From Faecalibacterium prausnitzii (GTDB taxonomy: Bacteria > Bacillota > Clostridia > Oscillospirales > Ruminococcaceae), in contig NZ_PRLE01000004.1 of NCBI RefSeq assembly GCF_003287495.1, positions 62,001 through 126,000 of the forward strand: a DNA stretch of 64,000 bases. The letters run 5' to 3'. The notes under the pieces were generated by a model. It saw nothing but the letters and a program-made list of their open reading frames with translations, did no database searches and had not been told where the DNA came from. Below, in pieces: positions 36,682 through 45,094 of the stretch. The translations under genes and the position numbers were made by a program. The stretch's first letter is position 1, and every line of letters starts with the position of its first letter.

Positions 36682-36859
36682 GGGACAATGTCTCCTTTGA
36701 TATTCTGTTGAAATCCACAAAAATTTTCGAAAGTAAAGTTTTATTGTTGTAAAAACTTATAAACCTAGCAAAAGTTGGATTTCATTTCGCTTGCGTTAAT
36801 TATATAAAGTTTTGCCTCAAAAGTAAAGTGCAAATTTAAGCATTTCAAGAAATTTCTAT
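36682..36859. other. AT-rich intergenic region upstream of the Lrp gene
   Basis: This stretch is strikingly AT-rich compared with its surroundings. It contains two copies of AAAGTAAAGT (36731-36740 and 36820-36829) and TATATAAAGTTTT. It probably holds the Lrp promoter and Lrp-type binding sites. No coding frame is seen. Confidence 0.4.
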
Positions 36860-36887
36860 TTGACAAAAAAGAAAGAGCTGGTATAAT
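36860..36887 (+). promoter_or_regulatory. Promoter of the orphan small RNA
   Basis: TTGACA (36860-36865), 16 bases, TATAAT (36882-36887) with TGG before it. Both boxes match the sigma-A consensus perfectly and the -10 is extended. Confidence 0.85.
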
Positions 36888-36892
36888 ACATA

Positions 36893-37040
36893 TCGCAGGG
36901 TACGGATGCGGGGCTTCCGCGTCCACAGGCTGTGCAAAACGCCTGAAACAGCTTCCCTGCCTGAAATTGCGATTCACCACTTTATATACTTTCCCACCCC
37001 TCTATACACAAAAACCCGCTGCCAGGCGGGTTTTTGTGTT
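36893..37040 (+). ncRNA. Orphan structured small RNA of about 148 nt
   Basis: The predicted transcript has a closing helix (CAGGG 36896-36900 with CCCTG 36955-36959, outer ATCG with CGAT 36970-36973). A hairpin lies at 36904-36924 (GGATGCGG/CCGCGTCC) and a second at 36927-36954 (AGGCTG/CAGCTT), forming a three-way junction. An unpaired pyrimidine-rich linker and a 14-bp terminator follow. No ribosome binding site or plus-strand gene follows, so it is not a leader of a gene. It lacks 4.5S SRP RNA, tmRNA and 6S features that I can recognise. Family unknown. Confidence 0.65.
37005..37040 (+). terminator. Terminator of the small RNA
   Basis: ACACAAAAACCCGC and GCGGGTTTTTGTGT form a 14-bp stem with a 4-5 base loop; the U-tract is built into the stem and continues with GTTTG. 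Confidence 0.88.
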
Positions 37041-37061
37041 TGTATGGAGTCGTTCTCTCAA

Positions 37062-37114
37062 CAAAAGCGGCCCCCGCCGTGTCTGGTCTGCCAGTGCACA
37101 GCGGGGGCCTTTTG
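37062..37114 (-). terminator. Terminator of the fructose operon
   Basis: GGCCCCCGC (37069-37077) and GCGGGGGCC (37101-37109) form a strong stem. On the minus strand GCTTTTG follows, just after the fruA stop. Confidence 0.8.
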
Positions 37115-37147
37115 CTTATGATGAAGTTTGGAGAATGGCTTTGTACA

Positions 37148-39073
37148 TTATGCCTCGGCGCGGGTCTTCTTGAGCAGGCTGAGGATCACAGCGCCTGCCA
37201 CGCTGCCCACGGCCAGCGCCACGCAGTAGAGCAGAGTATGATCGACCACGGGGAAGACGAAGATGCCGCCGTGAGGTGCCCGCAGGGCGCAGCCAAAGGT
37301 CATGGAGAGGGCACCGGACAGGGCCGCGCCAATGACACAGCTGGGCAGCACGCGGAGCGGGTCGGCCGCCGCGTAGGGGATGGCGCCCTCGGTGACAAAG
37401 CAGAGGCCCATGACATAGTTGACGATGCCGTTGCGGCGCTCATCCGGGGTCCACTTTTTAGGGCAGAACGTGGTGGAGAGGGCGATGGCGATGGGAGGCA
37501 CCATGCCGCCCACCATGACAGCGGCCATGACCTCGTAGTTGCCGGAGGCCAGCGCCGCGGTGCCAAAGACGTAAGCTGCCTTGTTGAACGGGCCGCCCAT
37601 ATCAATGCTCATCATACCGGCCACGATGGCACCCAGCAGGACCTTGGAAGTGCCGCCCATGGCGTTGAGCCAATCGGTCATGGCGGTGTTGATCATACCC
37701 ATGATGGGGTTGATGCCGCACATGATCGCGCCCACCACGAGGATGCCGCCCAGCGGATAGATCAGCATGGGCCGGATGCCGTTGAGGCTGGCGGGGAGCT
37801 TTTCGGTGATCTTTTTGAGGAACTGGACCACATAGCCTGCCACGAAACCAGCCAGCAGAGCCGCCAGGAAGCCGCCGGAGATCCCGGTGGTCTCGCCATT
37901 GGCAAGGTCTGCAAAGTTGGTGCCGTTCATGGCCAGGACGCCGCCCGCAAAGCCGACGGCCAGACCCGGACGATCCGCAATGGACATGGCGATGAAACCG
38001 GCCAGGATGGGCAGCATGTAGCCGAATGCCGCGCTGCCCACCGTCTTGAAGAACGCCGCCACAGGGGTGTTCATCCCGAAGTTGGAGGGATCAATGGTGT
38101 AGTCGTCCAGCAGGAATGCCAGGGCGATCATGATGCCGCCGCCCACCACGAACGGCAGCATGTGGGAGACACCGTTCATCAGGTGTTTGTAGAGGCTGCG
38201 GCCCAGGCTCTCGCCTGCGGTGTCCTCCTCCGCGGCCGCCTGCGCGCCGCCCTTGGCGTGGAAGACCGGCACCTCACCGTGGGCCACTTTTTTGATGAGT
38301 TCTTCGGGTTTGTGGATGCCGTCGTCCACCCGGGTGAACAGGACGGGCTTGCCGTCAAAGCGGGCCGTTTCCACGTTCTTGTCCGCTGCCACGATGATGC
38401 CGTCGCACGCCTCGATCTCTTTCCGGGTCAGGGCGTTCTTGGTGCCGTCGGAGCCGTTAGTCTCCACTTTCACGGGCAGACCCAGCTTGTCACCGGCCTT
38501 GACGAGGGCTTCGGCGGCCATGTAAGTATGGGCGATGCCGTTGGGGCAGGCGGTGACGGCCAGCACCCGGTAGCCGTTCTGGGGGATCTGCTGCTGGGTG
38601 AAGCTCTCATCCCCGAACTGAGCCTCTTCCTGTGCGTCGATGGCGTCCAGGAACTCCGCCGGGGTCTTGGCGGCGCGGAGCTTCTCCACGAAGTCCTCGT
38701 TCATCAGCATCTGCATCATGCGGGCCAGCATATCCACATGCAGGCCGCCGTCCTCCGGGGCGGCAATGGCAAACAGCAGGTCGGTGGTACCGTCGTCCTC
38801 GGCATTGTACTGCACCGGGGCGCTCAGGCGGAGAGCCGCCAGGCTGGGGCGGGTGACGCAGGCCGTTTTGGCGTGGGGCACGGTGATGCCGTTGTCCACA
38901 TAGGTGGAGCCCTCCGCCTCGCGGGCGTAGAGGGCCTTTTTGTAGGCCTCTTTGTCGGTAATGTTGCCGTGGGTGGCCTGCAGCTCCACCAGACGGTCGA
39001 TGATGGCGGCCTGATCCGGCGCGGCCACATCCAGCGCGATGGACTTTGCAGTAAACAATTCCGTGATACGCAT
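37148..39073 (-). CDS. fruA: PTS fructose transporter, EIIABC
   Basis: The 641-residue protein imports fructose and phosphorylates it to fructose-1-phosphate. An N-terminal EIIA domain has the phospho-His in G-I-T-V-P-H67-A-K-T. An EIIB domain has Cys176 in A-C-P-N-G-I-A-H-T-Y-M-A-A. The membrane EIIC domain fills about residues 290-640. GAGGAGAG lies before the ATG. It is the last gene of fruR-fruK-fruA and receives phosphate from HPr, whose gene lies at 44831-45094. Confidence 0.96.
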   Translation of the reverse strand: MRITELFTAKSIALDVAAPDQAAIIDRLVELQATHGNITDKEAYKKALYAREAEGSTYVDNGITVPHAKTACVTRPSLAALRLSAPVQYNAEDDGTTDLLFAIAAPEDGGLHVDMLARMMQMLMNEDFVEKLRAAKTPAEFLDAIDAQEEAQFGDESFTQQQIPQNGYRVLAVTACPNGIAHTYMAAEALVKAGDKLGLPVKVETNGSDGTKNALTRKEIEACDGIIVAADKNVETARFDGKPVLFTRVDDGIHKPEELIKKVAHGEVPVFHAKGGAQAAAEEDTAGESLGRSLYKHLMNGVSHMLPFVVGGGIMIALAFLLDDYTIDPSNFGMNTPVAAFFKTVGSAAFGYMLPILAGFIAMSIADRPGLAVGFAGGVLAMNGTNFADLANGETTGISGGFLAALLAGFVAGYVVQFLKKITEKLPASLNGIRPMLIYPLGGILVVGAIMCGINPIMGMINTAMTDWLNAMGGTSKVLLGAIVAGMMSIDMGGPFNKAAYVFGTAALASGNYEVMAAVMVGGMVPPIAIALSTTFCPKKWTPDERRNGIVNYVMGLCFVTEGAIPYAAADPLRVLPSCVIGAALSGALSMTFGCALRAPHGGIFVFPVVDHTLLYCVALAVGSVAGAVILSLLKKTRAEA

Positions 39074-39093
39074 GGGGTATTCTCCTCTCCTCG

Positions 39094-39999
39094 TTAAATC
39101 GTCAGCAATAACTTCTCGATCTCTTCTTTCTTCGCCAGCCCCAGGCTGAACGCCGTGGCGCTGCCGCAGGCGGTGCCCAGGCGGAGGGCGGTGGTGTAAT
39201 CGCCGCTCTGCAGGTAACCTGCCACAAAGCCTGCCACCATGCTGTCACCCGCGCCGACGCTGTTGACCACTTTGCCTTTCGGGCAGCCGATGCGGTGGGT
39301 CTGGCCCTGCTCATCCAGCAGAAGAGCGCCATCCCCTGCCATGCTCACCAGCACGTTGCGGGCGCCTTTTTCCTGCAGGGTCCTGGCTGCTGCCACGATT
39401 TCATCCTCCGTGTTCAGAACACGGCCCACGATCTCGCCCAGCTCATGGTTGTTGGGCTTGATGAGGAAGGGGTGGAAAGGCAGCACATTGACCAGCAGGT
39501 CCCGGGTGGCGTCCACCACGGCCCGCACGCCGCGGCCCTCCAGCCGGGCCAGCAGCCGCTCGTAGGTGGTCTGTGCCAGGCTGGCCGGGATGCTGCCCGC
39601 CAGAATCAGGATGTCTCCGTTCTGCAGGGCGTCCAGCTTGGCTTCCAGCGCCTGCATGGCGCTCTCCGGGATGTTGGGGCCCGCGCCGTTCAACTCGGTC
39701 TCCTGCCCTGCCTTGATCTTGACGTTGATGCGGGTCATCCCCTGGGCCAGGTGGATGAAATCGGTCTGGATGCCCTGGGCGGCCAGGCCGCGCTCCAGCC
39801 AGGCACCCGTCTCCCCGGCCACAAAGCCCAGGGCGATGCTCTGGCAGCCCAGCTCGGCCAGCACACCGGATACGTTGATGCCCTTGCCGCCCAGCACGCA
39901 GTCTTCGCCGCGGGCACGGTTTACCTCGCCCACTTCCAGCGGGGAGTCCAGCCGCACCACATAATCAATGGCCGGGTTGAATGTTACCGTATAGATCAT
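39094..39999 (-). CDS. fruK: 1-phosphofructokinase
   Basis: The 301-residue PfkB-family kinase converts fructose-1-phosphate to fructose-1,6-bisphosphate. Seen motifs are N-P-A-I-D near the N-terminus, G-G-K-G-I-N-V-S and the C-terminal G-A-G-D-S-M-V-A-G-F with the catalytic Asp. Its start overlaps the fruR stop by four bases, so translation is coupled, and fruA follows 20 bases later. Confidence 0.95.
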   Translation of the reverse strand: MIYTVTFNPAIDYVVRLDSPLEVGEVNRARGEDCVLGGKGINVSGVLAELGCQSIALGFVAGETGAWLERGLAAQGIQTDFIHLAQGMTRINVKIKAGQETELNGAGPNIPESAMQALEAKLDALQNGDILILAGSIPASLAQTTYERLLARLEGRGVRAVVDATRDLLVNVLPFHPFLIKPNNHELGEIVGRVLNTEDEIVAAARTLQEKGARNVLVSMAGDGALLLDEQGQTHRIGCPKGKVVNSVGAGDSMVAGFVAGYLQSGDYTTALRLGTACGSATAFSLGLAKKEEIEKLLLTI

Positions 40000-40751
40000 T
40001 CTTCCGTCTCCTTTACCAGCGTGTATTGTTTGTATTTGGGGTTGGGGCAGCGGTTCGTCAGGATCGCCCCGCCGTGCAGCTCGGTGATGACCGCCGGGTA
40101 GACGCGGGCGAACTTGGAGTCATCCACGAGGAACCAGGCTTCCCGCGCCCGCCGGATGGCCGCAGCCTTGACAACCGCTTCCTCGGGGTCCGGCGTGGTG
40201 AAGCCTGCGTCCAGCGCCACGCCGTTGGCTCCCATAAAGGCTTTGGTGAAGTTGTACTGCTGCAGGCTCTGCAGCGCTGCCGCTCCGATGATGGCCTCTG
40301 TCTGGGGGCGGAGCAGCCCGCCGGGCAGGCACACCCGACAGCCTTTCTGGGCCAGCAGACGGGCGTGGGCCACGCCGTTGGTCACATAAGCGGCATCCAG
40401 TGCCGGGCCGCTGACGGCCCGGGCCAGCGCCAGCGTGGTGGAACCTGCGTCCAGATAGACGAAATCCTCCGCCGTGATGAGAGCCGCCGCCGCATTGGCG
40501 ATGGCCCGCTTTTCGGCCACGGCCAGGCTCTCCTTGGCAGCCATGGTGGGCTCATCGGCCCGGAACTGGCTGTCCGGCAGGGTGGCCCCGCCGTGGACTT
40601 TATTGACTTTGCCCAGACGGTCCAGTTCGTTCAGATCCCTGCGGATGGTGGACTCGCTGGCATTCAGGGCCTCGCACAGCTCCTGCACGGTGGCGGTGCG
40701 TTTTTCCGCCATCAGCGCCAGGATCTGGGCAAACCGTTCTTCTGCCAACAT
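39996..40751 (-). CDS. fruR: DeoR-family repressor of the fructose operon
   Basis: The 251-residue protein has the DeoR helix-turn-helix (R-F-A-Q-I-L-A-L-M-A-E-K-R-T-A-T-V-Q-E-L, then S-E-S-T-I-R-R-D-L-N-E-L) and a sugar-phosphate sensor domain with D-A-G-S-T-T-L. It should sense fructose-1-phosphate and release the operon. It is the first gene, ahead of fruK and fruA. Paired direct repeats upstream are its likely operators. Naming rests on operon context as well as family. Confidence 0.92.
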   Translation of the reverse strand: MLAEERFAQILALMAEKRTATVQELCEALNASESTIRRDLNELDRLGKVNKVHGGATLPDSQFRADEPTMAAKESLAVAEKRAIANAAAALITAEDFVYLDAGSTTLALARAVSGPALDAAYVTNGVAHARLLAQKGCRVCLPGGLLRPQTEAIIGAAALQSLQQYNFTKAFMGANGVALDAGFTTPDPEEAVVKAAAIRRAREAWFLVDDSKFARVYPAVITELHGGAILTNRCPNPKYKQYTLVKETEE

Positions 40752-40814
40752 CGGGCATTCCTCCTGTTTGATTGGTTTTGAAGCTTTTCGCGCGTTCTTG
40801 GTGTCTGCAATTTT

Positions 40815-40855
40815 ATTATAGCAATCTTTCCGTCAAAATCAATCACTTTCGGTCA
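40815..40855 (-). promoter_or_regulatory. fruR promoter with two direct-repeat operators
   Basis: On the minus strand, TTGATT (40837-40842) and TATAAT (40815-40820) have a 16-base spacer. Repeats TGACCGAAAGTGATTG (40840-40855) and TGACGGAAAGATTG (40822-40835) overlap the -35 box and the spacer, as expected for a DeoR-type repressor. Confidence 0.65.
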
Positions 40856-40918
40856 GTTTTTCTCACAAATTATTTTCTCAAAATTCAGGCATCCTGCACA
40901 AACACTGGGATACAACGA

Positions 40919-40972
40919 ACAAAAAGCAGCCAACCGACCGGACATCCGCGCCCAGTAGTTGGCTGCTTTTGA
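40919..40972 (-). terminator. Terminator after the C69 dipeptidase gene
   Basis: AAAAGCAGCCAAC (40922-40934) and GTTGGCTGCTTTT (40958-40970). On the minus strand it ends in CTTTTTG. Confidence 0.85.
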
Positions 40973-41003
40973 CGTTTTTTGATCGGTTTAACAGAATCAG
41001 CGC

Positions 41004-42488
41004 TTAAGCGTCGGAGCGGGCAAAGGAGTTCTTCATGCCGCTGCTCAGCTCAAACAGCACCTTATCCAGCGTATCGGCGGCACGGGCCTTGAGGGCCTTG
41101 GCAATGGCCTCGTTGGCCTCCACCCGGAGAGCGGCGCGCTGGCCGGCATCCGGCTCTGCAAGGAGCTTTGCGTCGTACTGGTGGATGAGGGCCCGGCTGG
41201 CCGAAAGGACACCCAGCTCATACCGCTCGGCGTGGATGAGGCTCTTGGAATAAGAGGCATCCGTCATGGCGGCGATCATCCGGCTGACCCAGTAGAAGCT
41301 GTCGGTGGACACCTCTTTGGTGGTGCAGGACAGGTACTCCGGCGTGGTGGTCACATTGGCGTAGAACGGCACCATGGTGTTGAACGCGTTGGAGGCATAA
41401 GCCACCCACTCAATGGCGCTCTGCTCCGCTGGGACGTCCGGACGGATCTGGATAAGAGCCATAAAGTCGTTGCGATTGATGCCGATAGAGCGGTACATGC
41501 CGCGCTGGCTCTTGTCGCCGTAGCTGGCGTAGGGGTCATAGGGCGTGCCCTGGTAGTGGGAGGACAGCACATATTTGACATCCTCCGGGGTCAGCTTCTT
41601 CTCGGGCACCATGCACCAGGGCAGGTCATCGGAGCGCGGGGTGTAGTCAGCGTCCGGGCCGTCCCAGACCCAGGTGTTGGGATTGAGGGTGCGGAGCATG
41701 TACCAGGCACGGGGCGTGTTGTAAACGTGGTCGGCGTCGTCGTGGCTGCCAAAAGCGTCCCGCGGGTTCAGGCTTCCGTCCAGCGACAGGTCGAGATGAT
41801 TGGCCGCGAGAAACTCCCGCAGGTCCGCCGAGCACATGTAGTCTTTTTTGTCACCATAGGCATCGTTCAGGTCAAAACTGTCGATGCCCAGCTGGTTGGG
41901 CATGACCACGTAGGAATCATCCGGCACGCGGCGGGCCATCCAGTGGTGGCCGCCGATGGTCTCCAGCCACCAGATCTCGTGGACATCCTGGAACGCGATG
42001 CCGTTCATCTCATAGGTGCCGTAGGTCTCCAGCAGGCGGCCCAGCCGCTCCACGCCCTCCCGGGCCGAGTGGATATAGGGCAGTACCAGATAGACGATAT
42101 CCTCCTCGCCGATGCCGCCGGGCACCTCCGGGGTATCGCCCATGGCAGGCTGGTACACCACCAGCGGGTCAGCCCCCAGCACGCGGGGGTTGGAGGTGAT
42201 GGTCTCGGTAGCGGTCATGCCCACATTGGCGGCATTGACACCGGCCGCGGCCCAGATGCCCTTGCCCTCCACAGCGTTTGGCATGGCCGTCATCCGCATG
42301 GGATCGCCCGGCAGGGGGATCTCCACATGGGACAGCACGGATTTGTAAACAGCCGGGTGCTCCTCCGGCTGCACAACCACAAATTTTTTGGCCGTGAAAT
42401 GCCCCGAACCGGAATCGTCGTTGCGGGCGATCATGGTGGAGCCGTCATAGGATGCGTTTTTACCAACAAGGATCGTTGTACAAGCCAT
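41004..42488 (-). CDS. C69-family dipeptidase
   Basis: The 494-residue N-terminal-nucleophile hydrolase begins M-A-C-T-T, where Cys3 is expected to become the catalytic nucleophile after short processing, as in lactobacillal PepD. Later motifs include I-A-R-N-D-D and W-W-L-E-T-I-G-G-H-H-W. It cleaves dipeptides inside the cell, fitting the peptide importer in the window. The frame extends upstream to 42569, but the ATG at 42488 has GGAGGG and starts at the conserved Cys. Confidence 0.94.
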   Translation of the reverse strand: MACTTILVGKNASYDGSTMIARNDDSGSGHFTAKKFVVVQPEEHPAVYKSVLSHVEIPLPGDPMRMTAMPNAVEGKGIWAAAGVNAANVGMTATETITSNPRVLGADPLVVYQPAMGDTPEVPGGIGEEDIVYLVLPYIHSAREGVERLGRLLETYGTYEMNGIAFQDVHEIWWLETIGGHHWMARRVPDDSYVVMPNQLGIDSFDLNDAYGDKKDYMCSADLREFLAANHLDLSLDGSLNPRDAFGSHDDADHVYNTPRAWYMLRTLNPNTWVWDGPDADYTPRSDDLPWCMVPEKKLTPEDVKYVLSSHYQGTPYDPYASYGDKSQRGMYRSIGINRNDFMALIQIRPDVPAEQSAIEWVAYASNAFNTMVPFYANVTTTPEYLSCTTKEVSTDSFYWVSRMIAAMTDASYSKSLIHAERYELGVLSASRALIHQYDAKLLAEPDAGQRAALRVEANEAIAKALKARAADTLDKVLFELSSGMKNSFARSDA

Positions 42489-42531
42489 AAGTTTTTCCCT
42501 CCGAAGTTTCAAATTTCGGTTTGCTGGGACT

Positions 42532-42560
42532 ATTGTAGCCTCTTTTGCCCAAAAAGGCAA
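42532..42560 (-). promoter_or_regulatory. Promoter of the dipeptidase gene
   Basis: On the minus strand, TTGCCT (42555-42560), 17 bases, TACAAT (42532-42537). It abuts the uvrC terminator. Confidence 0.7.
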
Positions 42561-42567
42561 GAGCGAC

Positions 42568-42607
42568 AAAAAGCCCGTCGGCTCTGCATACGCCGACGGG
42601 CTTTTCC
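42568..42607 (-). terminator. Terminator of the uvrC operon
   Basis: AAAAAGCCCGTCGGC and GCCGACGGGCTTTT form a 13-bp stem; the minus strand ends in CTTTTTG. Confidence 0.9.
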
Positions 42608-42634
42608 GAAAGAAAAAGAATGGGGGTTTTGGAT

Positions 42635-44488
42635 TCAGTTTTGCGGGTGGAAATGATCGTAGATGGTCCGGGCCAGCCGCGGGCCCACGCCGGGGGTATT
42701 TTCCAGCTGGTCCATTGCGGCCTCCCGCACGGCGCTTACGCTCTTGAACCGGGCCATCAGGGCCTTGGCCGTTTTCGGGCCGACGCCCGGCACCTCGGTC
42801 AGGGTGGAGGCGTAGCTTTTTTGGTGCATCTGCTGCTTGCGGTAGGCGTTGGCAAAGCGGTGCGTCTCATCCTGAATGGCCGTGATGAACGTGAACGTGC
42901 CCCGGTTCATGTTGATGGCAATTTCCCGGCCCTCGCTGTCCACGATGGCACGGGTGCGGTGGTGGTCGTCCTTGACCATGCCGTAGAGGGGGACGTCGGC
43001 CAGGGCCGTGCCTGCCAGCGCTTCCCTGGCGGCGCTCACCTGGCCCCGGCCGCCGTCCATCAGGAGCAGGTCCGGCTTCTGGCCGAAATAGTTATTGCTG
43101 GGCTCCCCGGCCTTGGCCAGAGCGGCGTATTTTTCGTACTCCGCCGCCCGCCGGGAAACGGTCTCCGCCAGCGAGGCGTAGTCGTCGGTGCCCAGCACGG
43201 TTTTCATCTTGAACTTACGGTAGCCCGCCTTATAGGGCTTGCCGTCCTTGAACGTGACCATACCGCAGACACTGGTGCCATCGCCCCAGTTGGAAATATC
43301 GTAGCTCTCAATGGCGCGGGGCGGCTTTGCAAGGCCCAGCACCTGGGCCAGCTCGTCCAGCAGCTTTTCTTCCCGGGCATAGCGGCCGCTCTCCCGGGCC
43401 AGACGCTCCACTGCATTGGTGTGGGCCATCTCGACAAGACGGGCCTTATCGCCCCGCTGGGGGACGTAGAGCTGCACCTCGCTCCCCCGCTTCTCGTTCA
43501 GAGCCTGCTGCAGGGCGTCGGCGTCCGGCGGCAGCTCGTCCACCGCGATGACCTTGGGGATCTGCTCGTCGTCCAGATAGTACCGGGGCAGAAACTCCTC
43601 CCGCGCGGCGGCGATATCCGCCGTATCGTGGAAAAGGAACTCCCGCTTATCCGTCAGCCGTCCCTCTCGGAAGCGGAGCACCGCCGCGCAGACGCTGCCG
43701 GGGGTGCCCGCCAGTGCCACCACGTCCATCTCCACATCCGGGTCCACCACCACTTTCTGGCCCGCCGTCACTTTGGTGATGGCGTTGATCTGGTCGCGGA
43801 TCAGGGCCGCTGTCTCAAATTCCAGCCGGTCGGAGGCTTCCATCATCCGCTCGTTGAGGATTTTCAGGATGTCTTTTTTGCCGTACCGGATCAGGTGGAC
43901 CGCGCTCCGGACCGCCTGATTGTAATTTTCACAGCTGATCTTGCCGCTGCACACGGCCATGCATTTGCCGATATGGGCGTTCAGGCAGGGGCGGCCCCTG
44001 CCGATCTCCTGCGGGAAGCGCTTGTTGCACCGGGGCAGCAGAAAGGCGTCCATGGCCGTTTCTGCCATCTGCCGGGCCGCAAAGCTGGAAGTATAGGGGC
44101 CCAGATACTCCGCGCCGTCGTCCTCTTTCTGGAGCACGAACGAGAGCCGGGGCCACTCCTCTTTGGTGATCTTGATATAGCTGTAACCCTTATCGTCCTT
44201 GAGCAGGATGTTGTATTTGGGGGTGTGGGCCTTGATCTGGCTGGCTTCCAGCACCAGCGCCTCAAACTCACTCTGGCAGACGATAACGTCGAACGCATCG
44301 GCGTGGGCGATCATCTGGCTGACTTTGTTGTCGTGGGGCACACCCTCCCGGAAATACTGGCTGACCCGGATGCGGAGCCGCTTGGCCTTGCCGATATAGA
44401 TGATGGTATCGGTTTTATCCCGGATAATATAAACACCGGGTAAAAGCGGCAGCATACAGGCCTTTTTGTAAAGTTCCGCCTTGGTCAT
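42635..44488 (-). CDS. uvrC: Excinuclease ABC subunit C
   Basis: UvrC makes the two incisions in nucleotide excision repair. The 617-residue protein has the GIY-YIG nuclease domain (G-V-Y-I-I-R...I-I-Y-I-G-K-A, residues 16-35), a UVR motif (residues about 200-235), the UvrC RNase H-like nuclease domain, and C-terminal helix-hairpin-helix motifs (V-P-G-V-G-P-K-T-A). The start at 44488 overlaps the upstream small gene by four bases, so it is translationally coupled; the longer frame to 44578 is rejected. Confidence 0.96.
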   Translation of the reverse strand: MTKAELYKKACMLPLLPGVYIIRDKTDTIIYIGKAKRLRIRVSQYFREGVPHDNKVSQMIAHADAFDVIVCQSEFEALVLEASQIKAHTPKYNILLKDDKGYSYIKITKEEWPRLSFVLQKEDDGAEYLGPYTSSFAARQMAETAMDAFLLPRCNKRFPQEIGRGRPCLNAHIGKCMAVCSGKISCENYNQAVRSAVHLIRYGKKDILKILNERMMEASDRLEFETAALIRDQINAITKVTAGQKVVVDPDVEMDVVALAGTPGSVCAAVLRFREGRLTDKREFLFHDTADIAAAREEFLPRYYLDDEQIPKVIAVDELPPDADALQQALNEKRGSEVQLYVPQRGDKARLVEMAHTNAVERLARESGRYAREEKLLDELAQVLGLAKPPRAIESYDISNWGDGTSVCGMVTFKDGKPYKAGYRKFKMKTVLGTDDYASLAETVSRRAAEYEKYAALAKAGEPSNNYFGQKPDLLLMDGGRGQVSAAREALAGTALADVPLYGMVKDDHHRTRAIVDSEGREIAINMNRGTFTFITAIQDETHRFANAYRKQQMHQKSYASTLTEVPGVGPKTAKALMARFKSVSAVREAAMDQLENTPGVGPRLARTIYDHFHPQN

Positions 44489-44727
44489 TCCGCATCGCTC
44501 TCCCGGTTTTTGCGGGCCTGGCGGATGTTGTCCAGAGAGCGGAAAATGCCAAACCAGGCGGGCACAGTGTACCACCAACCGGGTTTCTTATCTTCATCGG
44601 CTGCAAACCAGAGGGCAAACTGGACAATGAGCACAGTGACGGACATGCCCAGCGTAAAATACCACGGACGACCGGAATCACAGAACGCCACAAATTTCCG
44701 CATGGTTTCTTCACTCGTTTTTTTCAT
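44485..44727 (-). CDS. Small membrane protein coupled to uvrC (80 aa)
   Basis: The 80-residue protein has one clear membrane helix (about residues 22-43), possibly a second (about 50-62, Trp-rich: G-W-W-Y-T-V-P-A-W-F-G-I-F), and charged ends. AGGAGG at good spacing precedes the ATG, and its stop codon overlaps the uvrC start. I do not recognise the family. It may simply be needed for uvrC translation, or be a small membrane partner of unrelated function. Confidence 0.7.
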   Translation of the reverse strand: MKKTSEETMRKFVAFCDSGRPWYFTLGMSVTVLIVQFALWFAADEDKKPGWWYTVPAWFGIFRSLDNIRQARKNRESDAE

Positions 44728-44779
44728 GGGGAATGTCCTCCTTTTTCAGATCTTTCATTTCCGGGTTCTCTCCCGATAG

Positions 44780-44812
44780 CAAAAAAGCGGCAGGAAAAGC
44801 TCCCGCCGCTTC
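44780..44812 (-). terminator. Terminator of the HPr gene
   Basis: AAGCGGCAGGA and TCCCGCCGCTT arms; the minus strand ends in GCTTTTTTG. Confidence 0.88.
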
Positions 44813-44830
44813 AAAAATCAAAGGCTCGAA

Positions 44831-45094
44831 TTACTCTGCAAAGCCAGACTCTACCAGCTTGATGAGGCCATCCACCGCGGCCTGCTCGTCAGCGCCATCG
44901 GCAATGATGCGGATGGTAGTACCGCCAACGATGCCCAGAGACAGAACGCCCAGCAGGCTCTTAGCGTTCACGCGGCGCTCCTCTTTCTCGACCCAGATGG
45001 AAGACTTGAACTCGTTTGCTTTCTGGATGAAGAAAGTAGCGGGACGTGCATGCAGACCAACCTGATTTTCAACGGTAACTTCTTTGACGTACAT
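44831..45094 (-). CDS. ptsH: Phosphocarrier protein HPr
   Basis: The 87-residue protein carries His15 (G-L-H-A-R-P-A), phosphorylated by enzyme I for PTS uptake, and Ser46 (A-K-S-L-L-G), the regulatory site used by HPr kinase in Firmicutes. Both sites are intact, so it is HPr and not Crh. The ribosome binding site is TAGGAGCG. It is a single-gene unit; enzyme I is not in the window. It should phosphorylate the FruA EIIA domain. Confidence 0.94.
   Translation of the reverse strand: MYVKEVTVENQVGLHARPATFFIQKANEFKSSIWVEKEERRVNAKSLLGVLSLGIVGGTTIRIIADGADEQAAVDGLIKLVESGFAE

Noticed and set aside
36893-37040. Assignment of the small RNA as 4.5S SRP RNA, 6S RNA or tmRNA
   Set aside because: The SRP GGAAGGAAGC-type loop, the long open 6S duplex and a tRNA-like end are all missing.
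37034-39097. A 687-codon plus-strand frame opposite fruA
   Set aside because: It is antisense to an EIIABC protein with intact active sites, and it starts inside the sRNA terminator region.
41181-42656. A 491-codon plus-strand frame opposite the dipeptidase
   Set aside because: It is antisense to a well-conserved C69 peptidase and crosses the promoter and terminator between that gene and uvrC.
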